Counted from the stretch's first letter, positions 31,643 through 41,068 are shown. The stretch: 64,000 bases of DNA from JAAELZ01 sp047639475 (GCA_047639475.1 JBLIOD010000009.1:1-64000), one strand, 5' to 3'. Program-made: numbers and translations. Notes: a model not told the origin generated them from the letters alone.

Positions 31643-33457
31643 GTGACGTCAAGAGAGCTGTTAGCAAGGATCAGAAATATGCTGATTCCTACCTTCGACC
31701 AGATCGGAGAGCTAAGGGATTTCGAAACAGTCAAAATAGATGTTTTGGCCGGCGTCACTGTTGCATTGGTGCTGGTGCCGCAATCAATGGCCTATGCGCA
31801 ATTGGCCGGCCTACCCGCTTACTTTGGCCTTTACGCCTCGTTCCTCCCGCCTATTGTTGCCGCTATATTTGGTTCCTCAAGGCAACTAGAAACCGGCCCC
31901 GTTGCGGTGGTGTCTTTGATGACAGCCGCCGCACTAGAGCCTTTGGCCGCCTCGGGCAGCTCAGGCTTTCTAGCGTACGCCACCTTGTTAGCCATATTTA
32001 TCGGCAGCTTCCAAATGATGTTAGGGTTTTTTCGCCTTGGCGTACTGGTTGATTTCTTATCCCATCCAGTTGTGGTCGGCTTCACCAACGCGGGCGCCAT
32101 CATTATTGGCACGTCCCAGCTAGGCAAGCTGTTTGGCGTTTCTGTTGAAAAGGCCGACCATCACTACGAAACCGTCTTTCGCACTTTACAAGAAGTGGCC
32201 AGCCACACCCATTGGCCCACCCTATGCATGGCCATGTTAGCAATAGGTTTGATGGTGGGTATTAAAAAATACAAGCCAACCTTTCCCAACGTGTTGATCG
32301 CCGTAGTCATTACTACTTTAATCGCAAAGTTTTTTGATTATGCCGGCAGCGGCGGTGCGATAGTGGGCAATGTACCCAGCGGTTTACCGAGAGTGTCTAT
32401 TCCTTCGATCAATACTGAAGTGATCTTAGAGCTGGCCACCGCCGCCATCGTTATCGCGCTAATCGGTTTTATGGAAGCGATCTCGGTCGCCAAAGCGATA
32501 GCTGCGCGCACACGTCAACGCATCGATGCCAACCAAGAATTAGTCGGCCAAGGGCTGGCCAATATCGTGTCGGGTTTGACTAGTGGTTATGCAGTATCAG
32601 GTTCTTTCTCACGTTCGGCGATCAATAACGAAGCCGGAGCGCGCACGGGCTTTTCCTCAATCGTAACGGGCGGCGTTGTCGGCATTACTCTGCTGTTTTT
32701 AACGCCACTTTTATATCATTTACCACAAGCCACCTTGGCGGCTATCATCATTATGGCAGTTATTGGCCTGGTGAAAATTGAGCCAGTCATCCACGCGTGG
32801 AAAGCCGAAAAACATGACGGCATCGTCGCCATAGTCACCTTTGTGCTTACTTTGGTTATGGCACCGCATCTAGACAAGGGCATCATTATTGGCGTGGTGT
32901 TATCGATGGCCTTATTCATCTATCGCACCATGCGTCCGCGCTTTGCCGTAATCAGCCGGCACAGTGATGGCACCTTTCGCGATCTCGAGATACATCCTGA
33001 GTTAGACGATTGCAAACACATCATGGCGATTCGTTTTGACATGTCACTGTATTATGCCAACGCGGGTTATTTTGAAACCCGCGTATTACAAATGGCCGCA
33101 GACCACCCGGACGCAAAATTCATCATCTTAGATGCGGAAGGCATCAATATGTTGGATTCCACCGGTGAAATGGTACTAAACCAACTCAGAGAGCGACTAC
33201 AAACCGCTGGCGTGACTTTCCTCATTGCCAGAATGAAACGGCAGTTCATGACCAGCATGCGAAAAACCGGCCAAGTTCAAGCAATGGGTGACGACCATTT
33301 TTTCTCTCGTCTGGCTTTCGCATTAACCTACGCATGGACTAACCTAGAGTGCAGTAAATGCGACAATGCAGAAAATTGCCCTCTGCGGCCATCAGTTGCA
33401 CTCAAGCAACATGAAGAGAGAAAAGCCGCTTTGACGGGCATTCCGGTGAAAAGTTAA
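31643..33457 (+). CDS. SulP-family anion (sulfate/bicarbonate) transporter with STAS domain
   Basis: 604 residues starting at GTG. An N-terminal membrane domain of 11-14 segments (VALVLVPQSMAYAQLAGLPAYFGLYASF, SRQLETGPVAVVSLM) is followed by a C-terminal STAS domain (about 440-545; FIILDAEGINMLDSTGEMVL, the anti-sigma-antagonist-like fold). SulP proteins import sulfate, bicarbonate or other anions with Na+ or H+. A cysteine-rich tail (CSKCDNAENCPL) follows STAS and could bind a metal. The next gene starts 5 bp later, implying co-transcription. Substrate cannot be assigned from sequence. Confidence 0.92.
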   Translation: MTSRELLARIRNMLIPTFDQIGELRDFETVKIDVLAGVTVALVLVPQSMAYAQLAGLPAYFGLYASFLPPIVAAIFGSSRQLETGPVAVVSLMTAAALEPLAASGSSGFLAYATLLAIFIGSFQMMLGFFRLGVLVDFLSHPVVVGFTNAGAIIIGTSQLGKLFGVSVEKADHHYETVFRTLQEVASHTHWPTLCMAMLAIGLMVGIKKYKPTFPNVLIAVVITTLIAKFFDYAGSGGAIVGNVPSGLPRVSIPSINTEVILELATAAIVIALIGFMEAISVAKAIAARTRQRIDANQELVGQGLANIVSGLTSGYAVSGSFSRSAINNEAGARTGFSSIVTGGVVGITLLFLTPLLYHLPQATLAAIIIMAVIGLVKIEPVIHAWKAEKHDGIVAIVTFVLTLVMAPHLDKGIIIGVVLSMALFIYRTMRPRFAVISRHSDGTFRDLEIHPELDDCKHIMAIRFDMSLYYANAGYFETRVLQMAADHPDAKFIILDAEGINMLDSTGEMVLNQLRERLQTAGVTFLIARMKRQFMTSMRKTGQVQAMGDDHFFSRLAFALTYAWTNLECSKCDNAENCPLRPSVALKQHEERKAALTGIPVKS

Positions 33458-33462
33458 CCCAA

Positions 33463-33834
33463 ATGAAAGCGCTACTATTGGTTGCCCATGGCAGCAGACG
33501 CACACAGTCAAATGATGAAATAGAAGCGCTGGCCGCCTCATTGCGCGAACAGTCGGCAGAATTCGACTTAATTGATCATGCCTTCCTTGAACTGGTCGAG
33601 CCGTCTATTGAACAAGGCTTTCAAAAATTAGTTGATTTAGGCGCGCAGCATATAACCGTCATGCCGTATTTTTTATCTGCGGGTAACCACGTGATAAAAG
33701 ACGTTCCCAAGATCGTAAAAGCGTTCGCTCAACAACACCCCAAGTTAACTATTGCCGTCGCGCCACACTTTGGCTCAGCACCAGGCGTAGCCGAGCTGAT
33801 GCTGTCTCTAGCCAACAACGCCAAGACGCCTTAG
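33463..33834 (+). CDS. cbiX: CbiX/SirB-type sirohydrochlorin chelatase-like protein
   Basis: 123 residues of a single-domain chelatase. Seen: LLLVAHGSRRTQSNDEI with the conserved metal-site histidine near residue 9, AFLELVEPSIEQGF, and the second histidine in FLSAGNHVIKDVP. Small CbiX/SirB proteins insert cobalt or iron into sirohydrochlorin. Given the adjacent SulP transporter, iron insertion for sirohaem (sulfite/nitrite reductase) is a reasonable guess. It is 5 bp after SulP. Confidence 0.85.
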   Translation: MKALLLVAHGSRRTQSNDEIEALAASLREQSAEFDLIDHAFLELVEPSIEQGFQKLVDLGAQHITVMPYFLSAGNHVIKDVPKIVKAFAQQHPKLTIAVAPHFGSAPGVAELMLSLANNAKTP

Positions 33835-33897
33835 TAACAAATACTTCGCTTCAACGGCACTGTTTGCTGATATTGCGGTCATATCAAGACACAGATC

Positions 33898-34719
33898 ATG
33901 ATTGAAAATATGAAGTTTTACAAAAACCTCACTGCGTGGACATTGGTCGCGCTTCTATTTGGTTTAACCCAAGGGGCGTATGCTGGCACAGATTGGTCTC
34001 AAAATAATTCCTCCTCAAGCACCGCTGTCGACCACACCGCTTGGAATGTCGTGCTACAAAACAGCATTACAACCGACAGCACAGGACTCAACCTATTTGA
34101 TTATGACGCAGCAGCAGCGACTCATAAAAGTGCAGTGGCGGAGTACGTTAAAAAACTAGAAAACACTACAGTAACCGCTCTAAGCAAGCCCGAGCAAAAA
34201 GCACTGTGGATTAATTTGTATAACGCGCTGACGGTTAAGTTGATTATTGACAACTTGCCGGTCGACAGCATCAAGGAAATCAAACCTAGTTTGCTTAGCT
34301 TTGGCCCGTGGGATAAAGAACTGACTACAGTGGAGGGCCAAGCACTTAGTTTGAATGACATAGAGCACGAAATACTGCGACCCCTTTTTGGCGACAACCG
34401 CATTCATTACGCTGTCAACTGCGCATCGATTGGCTGTCCGAACCTGCAGAACAAAGCTTATACCGCTGACAATACAGAGGCGCTTTTGGATTTTTCTGCG
34501 AAGCAATACGTTAACCATCCTCGCGGCGTCACTATTGAAGATGAAGAAGACCTGATACTTTCCAGCATCTATAAATGGTACAGCGAAGATTTTGGCGAAG
34601 ATGAAGAAGACTTGATCGATCATCTTTCAAAATATGCCGAACCTGCGCTAAAAACTCAGCTGGAGCTATTCGATGAGGTAGATGATTATCAATATAATTG
34701 GGACTTAAACCAGTCTTAG
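33898..34719 (+). CDS. DUF547 family secreted protein
   Basis: 273 residues with a signal peptide (MKFYKNLTAWTLVALLFG then TQGAYAG); the second ATG at 33910 is an alternative start. DUF547 features: KALWINLYNALTVKLIIDN, GPWDKELTTVEG, ALSLNDIEHEILRPLF, HYAVNCASIGCPNLQNKAY. The family is reported to have an NCASxGCP active-site-like motif of unknown activity. Two nearly identical acidic segments (EDEEDLI) recur 60 bp apart (34537 and 34597), a small internal duplication. GT2 follows directly (1-bp gap after the stop). Confidence 0.85.
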   Translation: MIENMKFYKNLTAWTLVALLFGLTQGAYAGTDWSQNNSSSSTAVDHTAWNVVLQNSITTDSTGLNLFDYDAAAATHKSAVAEYVKKLENTTVTALSKPEQKALWINLYNALTVKLIIDNLPVDSIKEIKPSLLSFGPWDKELTTVEGQALSLNDIEHEILRPLFGDNRIHYAVNCASIGCPNLQNKAYTADNTEALLDFSAKQYVNHPRGVTIEDEEDLILSSIYKWYSEDFGEDEEDLIDHLSKYAEPALKTQLELFDEVDDYQYNWDLNQS

Positions 34720-34720
34720 A

Positions 34721-35422
34721 ATGCTAGCGAATCGGTCAATCGCGGTGATTATTCCTGCTCTCAACGAGGAGCAAGCAATCCGTCATGTACTACAAGATCT
34801 ACCGGCGTTTATCGATCAAATTATCGTCGTTGATAACGGGTCTACCGACCGCACAGCCTTGGTGGCAAAGCAGTCTGGCGCTCAAGTCATAGCTGAGTCT
34901 AGGCGCGGATACGGCTCGGCTTGTTTAGCGGGTATCAGTGTTTGCAACTGTGACATCGTTGCATTTATTGACGGTGACTACAGCGATTACCCTCAAGATT
35001 TACAGCTATTAGTTAGCGCCGTGGTTACTAAACAGGCCGATTTGAGCATCGGTAGCCGAATATCGGCCTTTTGCAGTGAAGGGGCGATGCTTTGGCATCA
35101 GCGTGCTGGCAACTGGTTCATGTGCTGTTTGATCAGCGTACTACACGGTGCACAATTTAGCGACTTAGGTCCGATGCGTTGCATTGAAATGGCCACGCTT
35201 AGAAAACTGAATATGGTTGATAAGGATTATGGCTGGACAACCGAAATGCAGATAAAGGCCAGCCAGCAGCAATTGGCTATCAAGGAAATACCGGTGCGCT
35301 ATCGCACACGAATAGGCACGTCTAAAATTTCGGGCACCTTAAAAGGCACCTTACTTGCCGCCTACAAGATCACTTATTGGACTATAAAACTGTTTATCTC
35401 CAAGCCTCATAGAGCTACCTAA
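34721..35422 (+). CDS. Family 2 glycosyltransferase (polyprenyl-phosphate sugar type)
   Basis: 233 residues. The GT-A fold is visible in IAVIIPALNEEQAIRHVL, IIVVDNGSTDRTALVA, AFIDGDYSDYPQDL (the DxD-type metal site in FIDGDYSDY) and a C-terminal segment KEIPVRYRTRIGTSK typical of DPM1/GtrB-like transferases, which make polyprenyl-phosphate sugars. It may act with the GT-C membrane glycosyltransferase at 39746-41068, but the two are not adjacent. Nucleotide-sugar specificity cannot be assigned. Confidence 0.85.
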   Translation: MLANRSIAVIIPALNEEQAIRHVLQDLPAFIDQIIVVDNGSTDRTALVAKQSGAQVIAESRRGYGSACLAGISVCNCDIVAFIDGDYSDYPQDLQLLVSAVVTKQADLSIGSRISAFCSEGAMLWHQRAGNWFMCCLISVLHGAQFSDLGPMRCIEMATLRKLNMVDKDYGWTTEMQIKASQQQLAIKEIPVRYRTRIGTSKISGTLKGTLLAAYKITYWTIKLFISKPHRAT

Positions 35423-35534
35423 CAGAGGAACAGTACAAGATATTTCCCTAGGTTACATGTCTGAATTATTTAAAGGTGATCCCGCGTTTCAAAGCTAAGT
35501 TAAACTAACGCCAATCTCGTTTTACGTACTCAAC

Positions 35535-36518
35535 ATGATCGCACTTCAAGACATTGTCACCGCTGCTGAAAAGATAGCACCTCATAGCGTATACACGCCT
35601 TTATTGGAATCTGACTTACTCAATCAACAGTTGGGTGGGCGCGTATTGTTTAAAGCTGAATGCTTACAGCGCACAGGCGCCTTTAAAATCCGCGGCGCAC
35701 TGAATAAATTACTCTCGCTAAGTGAGGCCGAAAAGGCCAAAGGGATCATCGCTTACTCATCTGGAAATCATGCACAAGCCGTTGCACTGGCATCACAATT
35801 ATTGAACATAGATGCCAAGATCATTATTCCTGAAGATGCCCCTAAGTTAAAAATAAACAATACTCGGGCGTATGGCGCAGAGGTCATCTTATATAACCGC
35901 TATACCGAGAGCCGTGAACAGCTTGCGCAAGACGTCGCCGATCAAGAGGGCCGAGTGTTGGTCCCGCCCTATAACGATATTGACGTCATCACCGGCCAAG
36001 CAACCGTGGGGTTAGAAATTAGCCAGCAGCTTGATACTCTTGGCATTCAAGCTGATGCGCTACTCTGCCCCTGCGGCGGCGGCGGCTTAATGGCGGGGCT
36101 TTCAAGCGCTATCAGATTCCATTCTAAAGAGATGGCTATTTATTCGGTTGAACCCGAAGGTTTTGACGACACCAAACGCTCGTTAGAGAGCGGCGAAATA
36201 TTGAGCATTGATCCCGAACAACGATCTATCTGCGATTCCATCGTCACACCTTGCCCAGGCACACTCACTTTCCCCATTAATCAAAAAAATCTCACTGGGG
36301 GTTTGGTGGTTACTGATACAGCTGTCAAACAAGCCCTAAAGGTCGCGTACACCCAGCTTAAGCTAACCGTCGAACCGGGCGCCAGCGTTGGCTTAGCCGC
36401 ATTGCTAAGTGGCGAATTTGATGCCACTAACAAAACGGTAGTGGTGGTGTTATCGGGCGGGAATATTGATATTGAAGACTTCCACCGAATTATCCATGAT
36501 ACGGCAGACGAAAGCTAA
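35535..36518 (+). CDS. PLP-dependent threonine/serine ammonia-lyase-like enzyme
   Basis: 327 residues of the fold-type II PLP family. Seen: TPLLESDLLNQQLGGRVLFK, the PLP lysine in RTGAFKIRGALNKLLSL, YSSGNHAQAVALAS, the phosphate-binding glycine loop CPCGGGGLMAGLS and the terminal VVLSGGNIDIEDF. The length and short C-terminus (no ACT domain) fit threo-3-hydroxyaspartate ammonia-lyase, serine racemase or catabolic threonine dehydratase rather than IlvA. The start codon is ATG with no strong ribosome binding site. It converges with dctM with a 9-bp gap. Confidence 0.85.
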   Translation: MIALQDIVTAAEKIAPHSVYTPLLESDLLNQQLGGRVLFKAECLQRTGAFKIRGALNKLLSLSEAEKAKGIIAYSSGNHAQAVALASQLLNIDAKIIIPEDAPKLKINNTRAYGAEVILYNRYTESREQLAQDVADQEGRVLVPPYNDIDVITGQATVGLEISQQLDTLGIQADALLCPCGGGGLMAGLSSAIRFHSKEMAIYSVEPEGFDDTKRSLESGEILSIDPEQRSICDSIVTPCPGTLTFPINQKNLTGGLVVTDTAVKQALKVAYTQLKLTVEPGASVGLAALLSGEFDATNKTVVVVLSGGNIDIEDFHRIIHDTADES

Positions 36519-36527
36519 ACGATACCT

Positions 36528-37934
36528 CTAGAGAACCAAAAACTGGGAAGGCAACCACAGCACTATAGTCGGAAAGGCTATCAACACGGCGATAGTCACA
36601 AAATCAGCGATAAAAAATGGCGTACAGCCACGAAAGACATCTTGCACAGTGACTTCGGGACGAACGCCCGCCACCACGAAGCAATTTAAACCTATCGGCG
36701 GTGTAATCAGGCACAACTCCGCCATCTTAACCACAATGATGCCAAACCAAATAGCGCATCCGGTGCCAGACACGCCAAACGCAGAGTCGACTGCGGCCAC
36801 TTCCAAGCCGCCATTTAGCGCTATCACGGCAGGGAACACAACTGGCAGTGTTAATAACAACATACCTATGGCATCCATGAACATGCCTAGCAGCGCGTAA
36901 GCCGCGAGAATGAGCAATAATGTCAACATCGGGCTTTGATCTAAGGCCGCTATCCAATTCGCAAAGGCTCGGGGTAAATCAGCAAAACCTAAAAACCGCA
37001 CATAAAGCAATACACCCCAAATAATGGTGAAGATCACCACCGTGAGCTTCCCTGTTTCTAACAAGGCATCTTTGAGTTGGGGCCATTTCATCCCCTTATA
37101 CAGCGCCATACACAATATGACGAAGGCACCCAAGGAGCCTGCCTCAGTGGGCGTTCCCACTCCCCCATAAATGCAAATCACAATGATGCCCACCACGAAA
37201 AAGATCGGCAAGGCAGCAGGCAAAGAAGCAAACCGCTCTTTCCACGTATATCCAGTAACCGGTGGGCCTAAGTTTTTATTAAATTTGGCTAACAACACGA
37301 TCAAACTACCGTAAATAAGCGCTGACACCATTCCGGGTAAAAAGCCTGCCATCAATAACGCGCCGACATCTTGCTCTACAATGATGGCATAGATAACTAA
37401 AATAGCAGAGGGTGGAATCAAGGAAGCCAAAGTGCCACCTGCTGCTACCACGCCTGCCGCAAAGCGCTTGTCGTAACCCAGCTTTAGCATTTCAGGAATG
37501 GCAATGCGAGCAAACACCGCCGCTGTTGCCACTGAAGCACCCGAGACAGCCGCAAAGCCTGCAGTGGAAAATACTGTCGCCACGCCCATACCGCCAGGCA
37601 ACCAGCCTACCCAGCGTTTGGCAGCTTCAAATAAAGCGCGTGTTAAGCCTGCATGATAGGCCAAAAAACCAATGAGTATAAACGTGGGAATTAACGATAG
37701 CGCGAGTGTGGACACCTTTGAATGCGGTACTGTGCCCGCCATCTTTACCGCCACCCAAAATCCTTTTTCAAAACCAAGCTTCGCACTAAAAATCCAAACC
37801 AGCCCTAAAAATCCCGCTAACGCCGCCGCCAATCCGACTCGCATTCCCAAGAACACAATACTAACCATAAAGATGGTCACCCAAATGCCAATCTCTAAAG
37901 AGGGCATGGCAAATAGGGTATCAATGAGGCTCAT
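36528..37934 (-). CDS. dctM: TRAP transporter large permease (DctM-like)
   Basis: 468 residues with about 12 hydrophobic segments. DctM family motifs: LAGFLGLVWIFSAKLG near the start, AAVFARIAIPEMLKLGYDK, GGTLASLIPPSAILVIYAII, the GTPTEAGSLGAFVIL loop and AELCLITPPIGLNCFVVAG near the end. It forms the transport channel of a tripartite ATP-independent periplasmic transporter, coupled to a Na+ gradient. Its start overlaps the end of dctQ by 1 bp. The dctPQM set is likely one operon. Confidence 0.9.
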   Translation of the reverse strand: MSLIDTLFAMPSLEIGIWVTIFMVSIVFLGMRVGLAAALAGFLGLVWIFSAKLGFEKGFWVAVKMAGTVPHSKVSTLALSLIPTFILIGFLAYHAGLTRALFEAAKRWVGWLPGGMGVATVFSTAGFAAVSGASVATAAVFARIAIPEMLKLGYDKRFAAGVVAAGGTLASLIPPSAILVIYAIIVEQDVGALLMAGFLPGMVSALIYGSLIVLLAKFNKNLGPPVTGYTWKERFASLPAALPIFFVVGIIVICIYGGVGTPTEAGSLGAFVILCMALYKGMKWPQLKDALLETGKLTVVIFTIIWGVLLYVRFLGFADLPRAFANWIAALDQSPMLTLLLILAAYALLGMFMDAIGMLLLTLPVVFPAVIALNGGLEVAAVDSAFGVSGTGCAIWFGIIVVKMAELCLITPPIGLNCFVVAGVRPEVTVQDVFRGCTPFFIADFVTIAVLIAFPTIVLWLPSQFLVL

Positions 37935-38560
37935 TATTTACTCTCCTCAGCAACCGCGCCAGAAACCGCTGCCGCTTCCTTGATAGCCAGTGTGGCGACA
38001 TCTTCTCTTATAGGCACTGCGATAGGATGTACTTTATTGAGCTTAAAAGCCCGTAAATAAGCCCAAATTTGTAAACTTAAACGCAAGCTTAAAATAAACA
38101 ACGCAATGGGCACCACCAATTTAGCTGGCCAAGTGGGTAGTTCAATATCTAAAGAGGAATCTCCAATACTAAATGCTCTGTAGAAATGTAAGTAAGAGCC
38201 ATAAGTCAGAACGATACTGAGTAACAGCATACAAAATGTGGTGAATGCTTCGGCTAACCACAGGGCACGCCCTTTTAGTCGCCCGATCAGCATATCCATG
38301 CGTATATGCCCGCCTAAACGCTGCGCGTAAGAGACACCCAAGACAGCAAAGAATACGATCGCTTGCTCGATAATATCGACGTAACCCATCACGGGCGCAT
38401 TAAATAACCAACGCCCTAGCGAATTAGCCGTGGCGAGAAATATAAGTCCCAATATCGCCAAGCCGCCAATAAATACAAACACCGTTTCGAGTTTGAATAA
38501 GCCTCGGTCTAAACGACTCAGCAGACTATGGTCTTCGGCAACTTCAGAATTCGTAGACAC
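37934..38560 (-). CDS. dctQ: TRAP transporter small permease (DctQ-like)
   Basis: 208 residues, with four membrane segments: VFIGGLAILGLIFLAT, VFFAVLGVSYAQRLGGHIRMD (a typical DctQ stretch), LLLSIVLTYGSYLHFYRAF and LVVPIALFILSLRLSLQ. The N-terminus (about 30 residues) and C-terminus (about 30) are polar. DctQ pairs with DctM. It directly follows a 12-bp hairpin downstream of dctP, and overlaps dctM by one base. Confidence 0.88.
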   Translation of the reverse strand: MSTNSEVAEDHSLLSRLDRGLFKLETVFVFIGGLAILGLIFLATANSLGRWLFNAPVMGYVDIIEQAIVFFAVLGVSYAQRLGGHIRMDMLIGRLKGRALWLAEAFTTFCMLLLSIVLTYGSYLHFYRAFSIGDSSLDIELPTWPAKLVVPIALFILSLRLSLQIWAYLRAFKLNKVHPIAVPIREDVATLAIKEAAAVSGAVAEESK

Positions 38561-38590
38561 TTAAGCAACAAACCAGTTTAAGATGTGTAA

Positions 38591-38621
38591 TGAACTAGGG
38601 CAGTGAGAATGCCCTAGTTCA
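38591..38621 (-). promoter_or_regulatory. 12-bp intercistronic hairpin between dctP and dctQ
   Basis: A perfect inverted repeat TGAACTAGGGCA / TGCCCTAGTTCA with a 7-nt loop and no U-run follows the dctP stop. Such hairpins usually protect the 3' end of the upstream binding-protein mRNA and lower permease yield relative to DctP. Confidence 0.7.
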
Positions 38622-38637
38622 TCCAAGATGCTAATGA

Positions 38638-39639
38638 CTACTCTGCAAACAAGGCTGCGGTGTGGTCAAAAAGTGCTTGAGAATCGAAATCACCCGCGTA
38701 TTTTGCAACCCAAGCAGCGCGTACATCGGCTGCAACGCCGTTTAACTCTGCCACTTGAGCCGCGTCAAAAGTGACCGCATCCAAGCCTGCCTCTTTAACC
38801 GCCACATCAAACTTACCGATGGTGTTGTTTTCGTAGTTATCGATGTAATACGCCATAGCACCTTCAATTGAACCCATTAAAGCATCACGATTAGCATCAG
38901 ACAAGTCTGCCAAGGAATCGGTGTTTACAATCACTGGGCAATCAGCGGAGCCCAAGTTTAGATTAGTAGTGAACCATTTACCCACAGAGTATGATTTGGT
39001 GGCCAAATGTAGGTGTTGTGCACCACCCGGTCCATCGATTACGCCCGAATCCATAGACTGGCGTACTTCAGAAAACGGTACGTTGGTTTTGACCGCGCCA
39101 TAGTTCGCTAACACCGACAGCATTCCGCCCGGGCCACGCACTCTTAATCCATCAAAATCAGCCAAGGTTTGCGGTGTGTCTCCTTTTGCGACAATATTAT
39201 ATTGAGGTAAAGGCGTCGGCATCAAAATAGTGGCATTCCAACGACCTAAGTCTTTTACTACTAATGGGTGAGCGTGAACACTGTCCAGAATTTCACGCAC
39301 TCGGCTAAGCGATAAATCCTTTAGAAAAGGCAGCTCGACCGCTGTAATGGTAGGGTTCTTTCCTGGATGGTAGAACGAGCAGGTTTGCGCCATCTCGAAC
39401 GCACCAATTGAAATACCATCCAAGTTTTCTTTTGACTTAGACAGACCACCGTAGGAGATATTCAAAGTGAAATCTCCGCCTGATTTTTCAGCCACTAGTT
39501 CTGCTAGTTTCTCTACATGCTCTGTAAACGCCCTGCGCTTGCCCCATAGGGAAACATTCCACTCAAGGCTCATCGCTTCAGCTGAAAATGCCAAAGCCAC
39601 AGCGGCTATTGTTAATTTAGTATATTTTATGTTCATCAT
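38638..39639 (-). CDS. dctP: TRAP transporter substrate-binding protein (DctP-like)
   Basis: 333 residues with a signal peptide (LTIAAVALAFSAEAMS). Two adjacent ATGs are possible; the second (39636) has better spacing to GGAGA. DctP features: EWNVSLWGKRRAFTEHVEKLAELVAEKSGG, PQYNIVAKGDTPQTLADFDG, LRVRGPGGMLSVLANYG, VPFSEVRQSMDSGVIDGPGG (arginine-containing ligand loop). It binds an organic acid-type ligand in the periplasm. Specificity is unknown; the family covers C4-dicarboxylates, keto acids, ectoine and others. Confidence 0.9.
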   Translation of the reverse strand: MMNIKYTKLTIAAVALAFSAEAMSLEWNVSLWGKRRAFTEHVEKLAELVAEKSGGDFTLNISYGGLSKSKENLDGISIGAFEMAQTCSFYHPGKNPTITAVELPFLKDLSLSRVREILDSVHAHPLVVKDLGRWNATILMPTPLPQYNIVAKGDTPQTLADFDGLRVRGPGGMLSVLANYGAVKTNVPFSEVRQSMDSGVIDGPGGAQHLHLATKSYSVGKWFTTNLNLGSADCPVIVNTDSLADLSDANRDALMGSIEGAMAYYIDNYENNTIGKFDVAVKEAGLDAVTFDAAQVAELNGVAADVRAAWVAKYAGDFDSQALFDHTAALFAE

Positions 39640-39745
39640 CTCTCCTCAAATTAGTTGTTTTCTACAAACCGCTCTCATGCTAAATCAGCATTTGGCAGAT
39701 GGGGCAGTCTGCGCTAATTGCTCCAAAACTTCAAAACTATTTTAT

Positions 39746-41068
39746 CTATAGTGAAACCTTAATCTTGTTTCGCTGACTTAAATGTCGAACTCCATAAATA
39801 AGCACTGCTATCCCCAGAATCCCCATCTCAAGCCAGACAGCCCAATCTGCCATTTCATAGGCATGCAGCCCTGACTCTAGCCAGTTAATGCCCGTCACAT
39901 AGCTTAACAACAACGCAATACTGAATGACCAAGCCCACATCGATGGACGAATAACTGCAAAAGCCAGTATCCAAATTCCATACCAAGCATTAAAAACTGG
40001 CGAAAGCAGCAAGAAGACGGCGAACAATATATCCCCGCGGGGTAAACCATTTAGCGTGCGGGTTGGCCACCATATAAGAAGGTAAGTCCCCCATAAAGCG
40101 GTGAACAACGCCAAAGCGATTAACCTTGCACTGGTATCATTAAATAGCGTCGTCAAGCCCAAGAACACAGTGGGATTAAACAACCAGCTACTTGCGAAAA
40201 TACTCAATATTGACGTGCCACCATCTCCTATCAGCAAAAATGGCAAGTACCATACAGCCACTGTAATCACGAACACTATCCACGCCCTTGGTGGTAATAA
40301 CAATAGTAAGAACGGCGCAAGCACCAGAGCAAATACTTTCGCCGCACAAGCACAGGCTAACGCGGCAGCTGCCAATAAGGGCCTTCGAGTCCGTCCCAAG
40401 TAAAATGCCCATAGCAATAAAAACACTGACACCACATCGGGATGCGCTGTAAACGCAAACTCCTTCAGAACCAAGGGGCACCAAGCGTATAGCATTACAT
40501 TGCGAGGCGAGGTGTAGAGAGACAAAATAACAATAACGCCGATATCAAAGCTCGCCATCAGTATTTGCAACACACTGACATTGGCAGGCGAGACCCAACT
40601 ACTGATCGCGAATAACACCTCTAATACGGGGCCATAAATGGTTGCAAGATGAGGGTTATTAACCCAATTAAGGGTATCGGCGCATTCTCGCGATAAGTTG
40701 TTGCCTGCAAACAAGGATAAGGGCGAAACGCCGTATGGATTGCCGTACTCCAAGAACACGCAGCCATCCAGCATAAAGCGGTACTGATCATCCTCCATGA
40801 CCGGCGCACCTACTAGCGCTATCAAACGATAAATAACCGCCCAGCCCAGAACGAAACCAAAAGACATTTCAAAGCTTACGTTTTTGGTTACTCCATAAAA
40901 GCCGAATAGTATGGCGCTCATGCTTCCCATCAAACCTAAGAAAGGAAATAACGTCACACCTCCGGGTTGTTTCGACCAAATCGCTAAACAAAAGTAGCCC
41001 AATGCCAAGGCCACCGCGACACAGTGGATAGCATAAGAAGTCGATTTTCGCGAAGAAGATAGTTGCAT
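39746..41068 (-). CDS. GT-C-fold membrane glycosyltransferase (GT87-like)
   Basis: 440 residues with 10-12 hydrophobic segments. The acidic loop VMEDDQYRFMLDGCVFLEYGNPYG after the first segments is the DxD-like catalytic site of polyprenyl-phosphate-dependent GT-C enzymes, followed by PHLATIYGPVLEVLFAIS, VLKEFAFTAHPDVVSVFLLL and FLLLSPVFNAWYGIWIL. Such proteins mannosylate or arabinosylate lipid or protein acceptors. It may take its donor from the GT2 at 34721-35422 in the same window. I do not know the acceptor. Confidence 0.8.
   Translation of the reverse strand: MQLSSSRKSTSYAIHCVAVALALGYFCLAIWSKQPGGVTLFPFLGLMGSMSAILFGFYGVTKNVSFEMSFGFVLGWAVIYRLIALVGAPVMEDDQYRFMLDGCVFLEYGNPYGVSPLSLFAGNNLSRECADTLNWVNNPHLATIYGPVLEVLFAISSWVSPANVSVLQILMASFDIGVIVILSLYTSPRNVMLYAWCPLVLKEFAFTAHPDVVSVFLLLWAFYLGRTRRPLLAAAALACACAAKVFALVLAPFLLLLLPPRAWIVFVITVAVWYLPFLLIGDGGTSILSIFASSWLFNPTVFLGLTTLFNDTSARLIALALFTALWGTYLLIWWPTRTLNGLPRGDILFAVFLLLSPVFNAWYGIWILAFAVIRPSMWAWSFSIALLLSYVTGINWLESGLHAYEMADWAVWLEMGILGIAVLIYGVRHLSQRNKIKVSL

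Noticed and set aside
36649..36900. 83-codon plus-strand frame inside dctM
   Set aside because: Antisense shadow of the membrane protein; Pro/Asn composition reflects reversed Gly/Ile codons.
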